Shown here: piece after piece, positions 35,118 through 45,640 of the stretch
How the letters are laid out: each line of letters begins with the position of its first letter
How positions within the stretch are numbered: the first letter of the stretch is position 1
Source: Salvator merianae
Taxonomy: Eukaryota > Chordata > Lepidosauria > Squamata > Teiidae
Assembly: GCA_003586115.2 (NCBI GenBank)
Contig: QVOM02000116.1
Location: 31,225,062-31,289,061 of the forward strand
Reading direction: 5' to 3'
DNA: 64,000 bases
Made by a program: the position numbers and the translations under genes
Notes under the pieces: model-generated
What the model saw: the letters and a program-made list of their open reading frames with translations, nothing else
What the model was told of the DNA's origin: nothing
The model's database searches: none

Positions 35118-35345
35118 GGGCCCATCTACACGTAAATTTAATCCAATTTCCATCCACCTTCAAAGAGAGAGAGACAATGCATCAACAAAGTGACTAGTCA
35201 CTCTCTTTCCACATTACCTAACCTGAAGGTGGATTTTCTGAGTTAAATAATGCCCAAAGAAAACTGTTAGTCACTTTGATGATGTGCTCTCTTACTCCGA
35301 AGATGGCCCAAAAATGTGAATTAAAATTTAGGTATAAATGGGTCC
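35118..35345. mobile_element. PIF/Harbinger-type MITE with TTA duplication
   Basis: 228 bp. Left end GGGCCCATCTACACGTAAAT, right end (reverse complement) GGACCCATTTATACCTAAAT, flanked by TTA on both sides. A 3-bp TWA target and GG-starting ends are the PIF/Harbinger signature. It lies about 700 bp from RUNDC3B exon 1. Confidence 0.75.
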
Positions 35346-35929
35346 TTAATCCAGAAGTGTTTCCTAGTCAATATTCACAGCAGCCCAAAGCAACCAAAGA
35401 CAACAGGATACATTAGCCACATGTTAAATGCCTTTAGCTCTAGTGAAAGCAGTAGTCACTGCTGGTGTTTCACTAGCCACATCTGAGGACACAGATGCAA
35501 TTAAAGGTCTGAACAATTCTTGGCTCTGAAAAGAATTCAGAACCATGGGTAGGGCGAGAAAACAAGGAGTAATTCTGGGCATTCAAGCCTACTGGAAATT
35601 AGTCGCATCCTGCATCCTTCCACATGCCCATCTGCGCTCTACCCGTTTGAACGGTGAAAAGGCAGAACCCCACAACCAGCCCAGACCTGGGCAAAAGCCA
35701 TAAGAATAGTATTAAAACGACTGCGTATGGAAGGAAGCAATTACTCCGGACTGCGACTACACTCTGAAAACCCAACATACATGTCTACGTTTACTGCACA
35801 GTGAGGCCTAAAGGCTCGTCAAATTAGTGTATTTTTCCGTCTCTCCTGCCTTTCTTCCGCAGAGCTCAAGGCGGCGCACATTACTCTTCGCTCTCTTTCT
35901 CTCAGACAGCATCCTCGGGAGGTAAGTTA

Positions 35930-36720
35930 CCCTGGGAGGCAGCGCCGGGTCCCCACGCGAGCGATGCTGAAGGTGTCGAAGCGGCTGCAGCTGCTGCCTC
36001 CACCCACCCCCGGGGCTACCACCTCACCTGCAGACGGTGATGAGGTTCCGCCTCTCGACGATGGCGTTACGCGCGTGGACGCTTCTCCTCCGAGAGGGGG
36101 TGCTGAGCCCCCCCAGGCTGAAGGACGCCATCGCGTGGCGCGCAATGCAAGGCAGGTGCCCGCGGGCGCTTGTCGGAGGCGCCTTTGTTCCAGCGGACGG
36201 ACAGGGAAGGGGTAGCGCCGCTCTTCCCCCCCCAGACCCAGCGAAAGGAAAATGCGGCGACGGCACCCCAAAGCCCGACGAGGCAGCCAGGTGCCGGGCC
36301 GAGTACCTGGGCACGCGCCCATCCGGTTCACCGCCCCAGGCGCGCCCTCCCGCCGCCACCGCTCTCCGGCAGCTGCTGCTGCTGAAGCAAAAATCGCCGC
36401 CGCCTTCTCCGCCGCGGCAGCCGACTGCAGCAGAGCCTTGGCTTCGGCGGCCAATGGTGTGTCAGAGGGGGCAGGACGGGGCGGAGCCATGAACCTAGCT
36501 GTGCTTCGGATGATGGGGGGCGCGTGCCGGGTGCTCCCGTAGCGGAAGGTTGAAAGGGAGGAAGGAGGAGGAGGAGGGGCCGGAGCGCAGGAATAGGAGC
36601 AGGGTGGGGTGGGCGATTGTAATGTATGGAGCGGCGACGAGGCGGGGTAGAGTATTAACACGGTCCGCTGGGTTGCTGCTGTCTCATGCTTCTTCCTCCA
36701 CGGCATTTATGCGAAGCCCA
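35930..36720 (-). promoter_or_regulatory. RUNDC3B: CpG island promoter of RUNDC3B
   Basis: GC-rich block with dense CpG dinucleotides, in sharp contrast with the AT-rich DNA on both sides. It covers exon 1 and several hundred bases upstream. Visible elements include a CCAAT box at 36451-36455 (plus-strand reading) and GC boxes at 36478-36486 and near 36641. There is no TATA box close to the start codon, as is usual for CpG-island promoters with spread start sites. Weaker CpG richness continues to about 37.1 kb. The island could also fire a divergent transcript to the right, but no coding frame there is convincing. Island edges are judged by eye. Confidence 0.8.
36028..36131 (-). CDS. RUNDC3B: RUNDC3B coding exon 1 (start codon, residues 1-34)
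   Basis: Reads MASFSLGGLS at the start and ends RNAIVERRNLITVC plus two bases of an Arg codon, then donor GTGAGG. The conserved motif VERRNLITVCR just before the RUN domain identifies a RUNDC3 protein, and the MAS.SLGGLS opening matches the B paralogue. The basic stretch SRRRSVHARN fits the family's variable, positively charged N-terminus. I chose the ATG at 36131 because mammalian RUNDC3B starts at the equivalent codon. The frame stays open further upstream to another ATG at 36359, so a longer N-terminus cannot be excluded from sequence. The exon lies in a CpG island; the 5' leader probably continues to the right. Confidence 0.93.
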
Positions 36721-38047
36721 CGCGCCTTTATTCCCGAGAATCCTTCGTGAAGGATGACGGTGAGAGGAGTAAACGGGCTAGTATGTCACAGAAGCGCACA
36801 ATGGGTCTTCTGATACCCAAGCAGGAAAACAGATCTGTTGTGGCACCAGATGATAGTTATGCTCGCCTGGCCCGATCCTCGTGTAGTTCCACAGACTGCG
36901 TATGCACAGACGGGGCGGGAGGGAGTCGAACACAAATCACCTCTCACATACGCGGACACGCGCGCTTTTAAAGGTTCACGGGTATGAAGACACAATATTC
37001 ACTTGGCAGGTGCATGTAGCTTTATGCCCCAGGTGCACCATTCACATCACATCATCTCCTACACTTCGAATGGTCAGCCGGCGTTTCCTCAGCACTAGGC
37101 GGATGACGGCCTCATCAGTTTGCTAACCCGTACGGTTGCGGATTTGTGTGATCTTAGAGGCTATCAGGCCAGCTTAACGCTTTGATGGGGAAATACCTAG
37201 ACTGCAGCTAGACTGGAAAACTGGGAAAATATCCTGGAAAAAGGCAGCAGCAAACTGCTTCCATTCTGTTGCCCAGAAAACTTGAATGAATTTGTTAAGC
37301 AACCACGTCAGTCTCAACTTTTTTACCTTTTGTTTTTCACTTTTCCTTGATTCAGTGCTGATTTCTACTTGAAAAAAATTCCATAGATGAAAATAACCCA
37401 TTTCTTATCTAGTATGAACACTCCATTTGCCTTCATCTGAAAGCACGTTTAACTCTTATAGAATTAACTAGTTTCAAGTCCACAAAGGCACCTGCCATTA
37501 CAAAATGATTACTTTTAAACTGGCTCAATATTGTTTATTTTATAATATACAAAAGCTGTCTCCTGAAATCATTCAGTTTTCCAAAAGAACATGTAGGATA
37601 TGAATATTTTCTGACATGATACTGCTATCAGGTTTGAGGCATTTCCCTAACTTTGCAATATAAACACAGTATTAAATCTAATTTGCTTAACTGGTTATAT
37701 GAACATCCTGTCCTTCTCCAGCTGGGTCCATGACAAGGTACAAAAGCACATATATTTAAAATATGTTTTGCAAAATCAGAAATCAATTGTCAATAAGATT
37801 ATAAAGTTTTCAAAGCAATACTTTTGTACCTGCTAGATATACCCCAAACAGTCATGAGAAAGTAACTGCTCTTTTCTTTCAATGTGTGTATACCATATTG
37901 TTGTTTACAAAATATCTGCCCTAATTTGATCTGACGTTATCTGGATGTGATATTGAGTCAGCAACTGGAGTTATAAATGTCATATTCTCAAAGCAAGAAG
38001 CACATACAGAACTGATCTTTCCAAAGCAATTAACAAGGTTGATTATG

Positions 38048-38049
<2 letters not shown>

Positions 38050-38085
<36 letters not shown>
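38050..38085. repeat. AT dinucleotide microsatellite
   Basis: About 18 uninterrupted AT units. Simple repeat. Confidence 0.97.
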
Positions 38086-38088
<3 letters not shown>

Positions 38089-38204
38089 TACCAGCAAAAT
38101 AACTTTTAAAAACTCTTTAAACTGCCTGATAAGGACCCCTTGGAAGCACCCTGCACTTACTGCCCCTTTCTACCCCATTGTCATCCGGAGAGACAAACTA
38201 CTGG

Positions 38205-38348
38205 ATACTGTGTGTAAAGTACTTACAATGTTTCTAAACCTTCCTAACAGGCTTAATATGGCAAGGAAACAAGAGCAGAAAAATGTAGGGCCATGGTAAA
38301 CCTGTAAAGAAGGTTTAGAAACACTGTAACTGCTTTGCCTGCAACATT
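38205..38348. repeat. Long imperfect hairpin
   Basis: 38221-38254 (ACTTACAATGTTTCTAAACC ...) is the near reverse complement of 38298-38331 (... GGTTTAGAAACACTGTAACT). The next 17 bases outward pair mostly through G-U, and an inner ATGGC/GCCAT pair shortens the loop to about 26 nt. Either a fold-back transposon or an miRNA-precursor-like stem; nothing here decides. Confidence 0.65.
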
Positions 38349-39177
38349 TTATTCAAGTCTTTGGCTTTCTTTACTTTCTTTACTTAGAAGAGCCCCAATC
38401 AATGGACCTGTATAGCTGGATTTTCTTTAAAAAATAAAAAACCCCTGTGCAAGGGAAGAGGAAGGATCAAAACTGCAATGAGGAATGACCTTGAAAGGAC
38501 AGGGGTCAAGGAGTATTAATGAGGTAAGTTGTAGTGGCAGCCTTGGCTTGCCCTCTTGTCTCCCTAAGCCTGCATGGACGGAGTACCTGAATGCATAGGC
38601 AACCCAAAGAAAAGTGCAAGCAGGAAAAGTCCTCGGAGCAGGTGTACCAACCAGCATTGAACCTCGTGGTCACCACCTTGAAAACTCAAGTTCCTTCTGC
38701 TGCTTTTACAATGTGTGAAAACTCCTCTTGCCACTCAGTTCCTCCTGAGTCCAGAGAGAGTATTCCTGCAGGAGGTGATGGGCCACCTATGGGTCAACAC
38801 ACTGAAGGTGATTTCAGATGGAAACGTTTGAATCTCAAGTTCACTTCAAGCAGAGCATTAACAATCCTTCAAGTGGAACTTCTCTATAAAGTGCAGCACA
38901 AGCTCACCATACCTAAAGCTCACCATTCCTGAAGCTCTGTTGGTGCTACATACTGAATTTTCAGAGCTGTTCCCATGACTTCATTCTCTTCATCTCCTCA
39001 CCAGAACTCCAGGCCACTCTTTTTCTTGGCTGAGTCTTGCTTGTAGGGATGTAGCTACCATAGGGCAAGACCATCTTTTTGCTAGGGCCCCAGAAACTAG
39101 GGGCTGACTGATCTGGGCATGTCTGTTTTGGCTGGCTGCTGAGCTTAGTGTTATTTATTATTACATTCCAACCTTGG

Positions 39178-39240
39178 CCCTTTCTGCACTGGGTCTTATT
39201 TTGGATTATATCCCAGAATAGGGACCTGCCGTGTCTATTG
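39178..39240. mobile_element. Half of a palindromic MITE (GGGCCCTTTCTGCA family)
   Basis: GGCCCTTTCTGCACTGGGTC, then GGATTATATCCCAGAATAGG and GACCTGCC match the left arm of the element at 59881. The right arm is absent. Confidence 0.7.
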
Positions 39241-39579
39241 CCGAACAATAAGGTGCTTTTGAGATGCTTGTTTTGCTACTGCAAGTGGTATTTGTGTAAT
39301 TCTATGTGCCTCAGCTCAGACACCAAACCTAGACTGACCTTGGACACTGTGAGTATGGGATAGGCGTTTGCTGTTGTCCCAGGAGGCACAGCATGTACAC
39401 ATCTGCAGCCTTGAAGTTTCCATTTGGTGTGATTAAGTACCACACAGAAAATGGCCACAGAAGTCAGCTATTTTCCCTCCAGTGCTTAATTGTATGAAGC
39501 AGAAAATGAGGTAAGCCGCCCTTTTCTGCTACCTTCTCCAGAGTATACATCTGTGTCTTCTGCCCTCATAAGCAAATAA

Positions 39580-39790
39580 GGCTGCATTCACACATATCAA
39601 AACAATTGCCTCAAAAGCACATTTGAGATGGCAGTGTGTGGCCTTCGTGTTTTCATCCTATTTCTAACTTTTCTAGTCCAAAATATTAATGAGAGAGGGG
39701 TGGAGCTGACTGGCACATGAACCATTCCACTTGTGAACCATCTCTAAGCTGTCTCTGGGCTGCTTTCTTTTTCTATGTGTGAATGCAGCC
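39580..39790. mobile_element. PIF/Harbinger-type MITE with TAA duplication
   Basis: 211 bp with perfect 16-bp terminal inverted repeats GGCTGCATTCACACAT / ATGTGTGAATGCAGCC, flanked by TAA on both sides (39577-39579, 39791-39793). The ends and 3-bp TWA target fit PIF/Harbinger. No internal frame. Confidence 0.85.
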
Positions 39791-41910
39791 TAAGAGATGG
39801 TTCACAGGCAGCATATTTACAAACGAGTCTGCCCTGCTTCCCCTCATGAACATTCTAGGTTAGAAAAAAAAATGGACTAAAGATAAGATGAGGAATGTCA
39901 CACTCTATTCGCCTCTAAGGCACTTTTGAGGGTTTTTTTTTAAATATATGCATGTGTGAACACAACCATAATCCCTCAAAATTGTGCAGGCTGGTCAAAC
40001 TGGCAACTGGCATTCATGATCATTCAGCTGGAAAATTTATTTTACTTTACATCTGGAATGTACCATACATGCAGATTAACAGAGATATTATCCATAAAAC
40101 CCATAAAAAGACACTAAATGCTAATATTCACATGATGAAATAATGCACACTAGATGGATTGTTCCTCCTGGATTTTCATGCACAAGATGTAGAATAGTTC
40201 CCAATTCAACAGTTTGTGATGAGAAGGCACAGCCCATATTAGTGAGACTGCTCGTTTGAATTACCCACTTTTCTGTTTTGATACTTTGTATTTCACATTA
40301 TCAGTAATAAAATATTCATTTTACAGCCTGATTCTAAGCAATTTTAGCTGCCTCTAGACATGCAATAAAACCCGCAGTTCTCTTGGCACTGTATTAACAA
40401 TGCCAATTTCAACATGCCGAAAACTTGTTGCATCACTATTATGGGAAATCCAGTAATGATGTTGGCTTTTACATAACAGCCCTGCTTACCTTCACAGCTG
40501 GCAAACAGCTTTTTCCATTCAGCCCAAGAGAGACTACCAGAAGTCAGCCAAGCATGTGAAAAACAGTAAAAGGAAGTGGGCAGGTGCTTGGATGGCTTCT
40601 AATAATCCCTCTTGGGCCAATTGTAAAAGCTGCTTGCCAGACGTGATGATAAACAAAGGGTCACTTCTCAGTCTTGCAGGGTAAGACAAGAGATAAGGAA
40701 TCTTCATTAGATTCCACATTGCCTCCAGCTGTGGGAAGGCAGGCTAACTACAAAAGAATATAATTTCTGCTTATGGCAACAAGGAATGTGATACAGACCA
40801 TCCAAATAAATGCTACCAGTGTTCCTGATTCTTTAGCTAAAGTCTTCAAACCTATGGAAATGCTGTAAAAATAACAGTCTATTAATCTGCTTGTTCCTAT
40901 AAGCAAATCTTACCTAGTATTCATGGGTCTTCTCCTCACAAATCTACAACATTAATTTCTAAATTCATGGATGAGTCATTCTGACTTTCTGAAGCACTTA
41001 GTCACTTCACACAATTCTAATTTAAGTATTTGACAAAGCAGTCAATATCAAGTCAGAAAGAAATGGTGCACTGCATATTAAAAGAAAATTAAAAACAGAT
41101 ATTCAAATACAGTCTCAATTAAAGTTAGGAAAACATTGTTTTGTATAAGGACAAGGATTTTATCCTGGCACACACACAAAAAAAGAATTTCACCAGATTC
41201 ATGAAAACAGAAGACACCTAAAACTATTCCTTTACATGTTTTTTGTTTTAGATTGAGGTGAAAATGAAATCTAGATTTGGTAGGTAGAACAATTATTTAG
41301 TCAAAAGCAGGAAAAATGTATGTGGGATGCTTGCTACTTAGAGATAAGTGCTCAGTATTTCACAAAGATGAGAGGGGAAAATGTGTAAAAGTATACATTT
41401 AAAAGCATCTTTCTCTTGATTGTATAGAGGTGCAGGCAGCATATGACACAATTTTATTCATGTTTTTTTCAGAAGTTAAGTTCTGTTGAGTTCAGTGAAT
41501 CAAATAAGACCTCATCATTATTGAGAAGAAAATGATCTGCCCTTCAGAATGGGTGTCATGCCAGTAGCTCAGAACAAGAGATCTATGGGTCTCTTTTCTA
41601 CACCGTAGTGTAGTTTAAGGGAGGTCTGCACAGGATGGAGAGTTGACTGGGCTACAGCATCCAAAATGATGCCCTGGTCCAGTCTACCAGCAGGCCTTGA
41701 ATTCAAGGTCTACTGGCATACTATGGGGTGGTTATACCAACCATGGAGGCATGCAAACTGCACTCCACTGTTGTCTAGTATATCATGGGGGATGCATTTA
41801 GGTGGTGCAACAAAGTGTGCTGCTGAAATGCTCCCCCAGAAGCTCCAAACTCCAGAAACATTCATTTCTGATCTTTGGAGCACTTGGAAGCATCCTGCAC
41901 CAGCTCCAAA

Positions 41911-41993
41911 GGCTGGGGCTGGGGCTGGGGCTGGGGCTGGGGCTGGGGCTGGGGCTGGGGCTGGGGCTGGGGCTGGGGCTGGGGCTGGGGCTG
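41911..41993. repeat. GGGGCT hexanucleotide array, about 14 units
   Basis: Uninterrupted GGGGCT repeats on the plus strand (83 bp). Each unit has a run of four G, so the strand can form G-quadruplexes. All six frames stay open through it (Gly-Ala, Gly-Leu and, reversed, Pro-Ala/Ser/Gln), which explains several long spurious frames, including one of 196 codons. Confidence 0.97.
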
Positions 41994-41999
41994 AACAGG

Positions 42000-43646
42000 C
42001 CATTCCAATGCAGCTGGTCTTCTTCCATGCAAAGCACAGTCCATCCCAGCTTGGAATGGATTGCCTATCCCAAACTGGAGCATCTCAATCTGATCTGCTC
42101 ATAGATGACGCAAAGAAGATGAGAAAAACCCTTTGCCAGGGCAAGTTCCAACTCAGGAAATTAAAGACATTAATGAATACAAAGAATTTTAGGGCAAGTA
42201 TTTGGCAAACCAGACTTGCCTATTGTTTCAGTCTACATCTGGAGAACTTCCCATGAAGAGTGTAAAAAGCATCATTTAAGCTCATCAACCAGGTAGTTGT
42301 TTATCCCTTTGTCTGCATTTTACTTGTCAGCAAACTGGACATGACTTGTCTCATACCCACTTTTGCTCACCACACCTCTTTCCTAAATTCTTGTTGCAAA
42401 TGGACCTATCAAAAAGTCAGGATTTCAATCCATCTTTCATCCAATGAACTAGCTTGCCCTTTTTTCACTTGGGAAAAAGAGCATAAAATGTTCAGGACTT
42501 TTTTCCTGTTAGGTTTGAAGGTTTTCCAAATATCAATGAAGAAAGAAGATTTCTTCTTAAGATCATCCATCCTGCCCCATTTTTCCTGGCTGATAGCTGT
42601 TTCTGGAGAGAGAGAAACTGATTTTTCCAAGAAGACTGCTTTTATGCTGCTTTGCAGCTTCCTTTTTGACCTGATTTCTCTTGGAAGAGGAATCTTCATC
42701 TCTCTCTCCATGCTACCTGGCATAAGAGCTGTTTTTATGAAGGGAGTGAGGGAAGTGGAATATTTCCTGTCTCTGGCTTTTGATCCCTATGCATGCAGAG
42801 ACCTACGCATCTTTCCCCCATATTTTCCTTTTTGGTCTGGTGAAGATTTGCCTGGAGAAGACTACAGATGGGTGAGATTATTCTGTCTTTCAGTGCTAGG
42901 GTATTAGGAACATTTCTAGCCTCTTCCCAGACACAGACACAGGTGCACACACACACACACACACACAAATACACAAACACAAGCTAGGTCTCCTTACTTA
43001 GTTTTGAAGGTAAACCTTTTATTTTCCTTTTTCCTTCTCTGCTCCTAGCAATCGCCTAACTATGATACACCCAGTTCTGGCAAATTGCATTGGTTATTGC
43101 CATTTCTTCTGGTTTCAAGTCATTTTGTTGAATTTAATAAAGATGCATCATTGTTTTCAAGGAATCCTGAGTCCAAGAGTGCTTTGTTTTACGGAGTCTT
43201 TGTTTTACGGAGTCATCTAGCCAATTTATTGTTATTAAAGCTGCAAAGCACTATAGATCTCTTTAGGATTCATGATTAAATTAGCTCATTTCCCCACATA
43301 GTACATGTGTCTAGACCACGACCAGTAACAACGTCCGCCCAATTCCCTTTGTTTTTTTCATGTACTTCCTGCTACGGATACTTTGCCAGAGCAGCAGCAC
43401 TGTGATGAAGCAGCAGACAAGGTAAGCAATCTGACATGATGGAAAATCTGGCATCAGAGCTTGATTTTCCGTAATGCCTATATAGTACATTTTCAGTGGA
43501 CTATCCCAGGAGTATTTGCCACAAGTATAAGTAGTGATCACAATATAGTTCTGGGAAAACTGCAGTTTTTAAACCAGGTCTGGAGGCACCCTGAAGGGCC
43601 TCCCAGGATTTCTGGGGCATTGTTTGAGTTGGCTCTCCCCTCCAAC
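42000..43646. other. Intergenic, unassigned
   Basis: Contains a CA dinucleotide run (42946-42967) and a short tandem duplication of TTTGTTTTACGGAGTC near 43184-43213. A 188-codon plus-strand frame (42341-42907) overlaps a 104-codon minus frame (42409-42723). Neither shows domain motifs or splice context, and I do not call a gene. Confidence 0.6.
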
Positions 43647-44268
43647 TGTGAGGAATAAGAAAATGTTACTTTTACAATAAAGTACACCTCCTCTGAACAT
43701 AACTAAAGTGCTGTGGACAAGTTAGCCATTTCTATCTGAAGGAAACTAGAGGATGCTAAATTCCTGGCATAGCTAAAAGCTAAGCTATCCTGGTACGAAA
43801 AGGAGGCTAACTCCATTACTGTCACTTATGACAAAACCCACCTGCATTAGCTGGACGGCTATCTGAGATAAATGGCTAGGTTGAACTTTATTATCGGGCA
43901 ACAGCGTTAAACTCTTCTGCCCATGCGTAATTGGCCTTACACATATTTTAGTTAACACCTACGAATGCATAATTAGGGGTTAAATGAGACATGGGATGTA
44001 TGTTATGGGAGGGGGAACATATCAAGGGGAATATGTTGTAGGCGGTCGAGTAAACTGTACACCTTTCTCTCTTTAACCAATAAGAGGGAGAGGGAGGGAA
44101 AACTGCGTCCGGGTAGACAATATAAGCTTGCTGCGCCAAGCTCTGGGTGTGTGCCTACCTAGCTGGGACACCCATTCTTGCAAGAATGTCCAAATAAAGT
44201 GAATGCTTCTTCACCAACTTTGTTCACAATGTATTTTGTTCAGGGTTATACTGAACCTACTTCTTACA
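43647..44268 (+). mobile_element. Solo LTR of an endogenous retrovirus (LTR 1)
   Basis: 622 bp starting TGTGAGGAATAAG and ending TTCTTACA, with CAAC on each side as a possible 4-bp duplication. A TATA-like TATAAG at 44121 and a polyadenylation signal AATAAA at 44193-44198 stand in LTR order. The R/U5 part (GGACACCCATTCTTGCAAGA, then CTTCACCAACTTTGTTCACA) is shared with the reversed LTR at 55329. No gag, pol or env sequence lies next to it, so it is a recombined solo LTR. Confidence 0.85.
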
Positions 44269-44995
44269 CAACCAAATCCCATCTCCCCCCTGTGAGCTCC
44301 CAGCATTAGTTTCAAAAAAGTGTGCATAGTGCTGCAGCTATAAATTAACATTCACAAATACTGAACAGTACTTGTTTTATTTTTATCCTTTGATCATTGA
44401 ATTGTAATATGCTCTATTAATTTTCTTTCTCTCAACAGATATAGTGAGAAACATGGGTTGTCAGGAGAGGAAGAGAAACAAGCTAGCAAAGTTTAACTTA
44501 AGGGGAAAATGAGTAAATGGGAAGAGGAGAAGTAGGAAGAAACGTAGGCAGGTTCCATACAGCACATTAACGATACCATGAAAATGCCTGAAGAGTGCAG
44601 GGATCACATGATCCTGCATTCATAGGGTCACCATCTTGCTATAGTGGGACAGAAAGTACTACTGCTTTTCATGCAAAACACAAAATACCACTCTGACAGT
44701 GTTTTGCACCATCCTTCCTTCTTCCATCCTGGGAGAACTTATATGAAACTTCTCTCTGCCCAGCCCTATTTTTGAAAATGGCTGGTATGTGTGTAAAAGA
44801 ATCAGAAGCATGGGGTAGAAGTTTAAGTCCTGCTGAGGAAAGGAGAATGCCTGAAGATGAACTGAGCCCTAGGATGAGAAGAACATCTGAGAAAATGAGG
44901 AAAGGCACAGTATTTTGGCACAGCATTTATTATCTGCTTTTATTGAGGAAGGGTATTAATATCATTGATTTATATTGGTTTGTTTCCTTGGTAAT
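44269..44995. other. Intergenic, nothing recognised
   Basis: About 0.7 kb between the solo LTR and the CR1 fragment. Short overlapping frames only; I see no repeat or gene. Confidence 0.7.
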
Positions 44996-45640
44996 TTAAT
45001 TTCTATTCACATATAAAAGAAGGAATGAGACTAGTTTTCTCATTTTGGGAAAGTTCCCTTTATGCAAGTTTAAGGTCTCTGTGTAAGATTTTATTGACAA
45101 CTTACTGCCTATATTTAAATTAAACATTATTGCATTGTGGTCACTGCTCTCTACTGGATCAGCTACAGTGACATCATGTACCAAATCCTGAGCATTATTT
45201 AGGATCAAGCCCCAGATCCCCTTTGCCTTGGTTAGTTCAACAACTATGTGTTCTAAGGAACAATCATTTAGCATATCTAGAACTTTTATCTTTCTCTCTC
45301 ATTAGCTGAAAAATAGTTCATCCTGTCTATGTGAGGATAGTTTAAGTCCTCCATTTTAACTACCCTTTCCTTTCTGGATGCCTCATTGACCTCATTTTCC
45401 AAATGCCGATCTTCAGAAGTCTGCTTAAGATAGTGATAGTGTGTCCCTAATATTAGACTTGTTTTCTGACCTGGTATTGCTACCCACAATGCACCTGTGG
45501 ATGGGTCTGATGCACCTAGACATTCCTATCCATTAGAGTCTATTTCTTTTTCTTTAACATACAAGGTCACACCACCTCCATTTTGGCCTTTCAGTTATGT
45601 CAATAATACCTTCTTCTTTTTTTTAATCCATCACCAAACA
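44996..45640 (-). pseudogene. CR1 LINE endonuclease-domain fragment
   Basis: The minus-strand frames read, across a break near 45280, GGGVTLYVKEKE, ALWVAIPGQK, then SRKERVVKMEDLNYPHIDR (equivalent of the CR1 GDFN.P.I motif, with GDFN decayed to EDLN), VVELTKAKGIWGLILNNAQD, LVHDVTVADP and SSDHNAIMFNLNI. SDH is the conserved endonuclease histidine motif of apurinic-type LINE endonucleases. It has stops and lacks the reverse transcriptase, so it is dead. Confidence 0.8.

Larger units (their letters stand above)
36721..41640. other. Intergenic region upstream of RUNDC3B, proximal part
   Basis: CpG-rich shoulder to about 37.1 kb, then AT-rich DNA. Contains an AT dinucleotide run (38050-38085), a long hairpin (38205-38348), a half fold-back element (39178-39240) and a TAA-flanked MITE (39580-39790). 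From 39.8 to 41.6 kb I recognise nothing. Confidence 0.75.

Noticed and set aside
35964..36542. Several plus-strand frames over the CpG island
   Set aside because: GC-rich DNA lacks stop codons. The real coding sequence here is exon 1 on the minus strand.
41666..42256. 196-codon plus-strand frame with a Gly-Ala repeat
   Set aside because: It is held open by the GGGGCT array, which is stop-free in all frames. The flanks show no domain, splice or conservation signal.
42341..42907. 188-codon plus frame overlapping a 104-codon minus frame
   Set aside because: No recognisable motif in either, no promoter or splice context, and overlapping frames on both strands point to chance.
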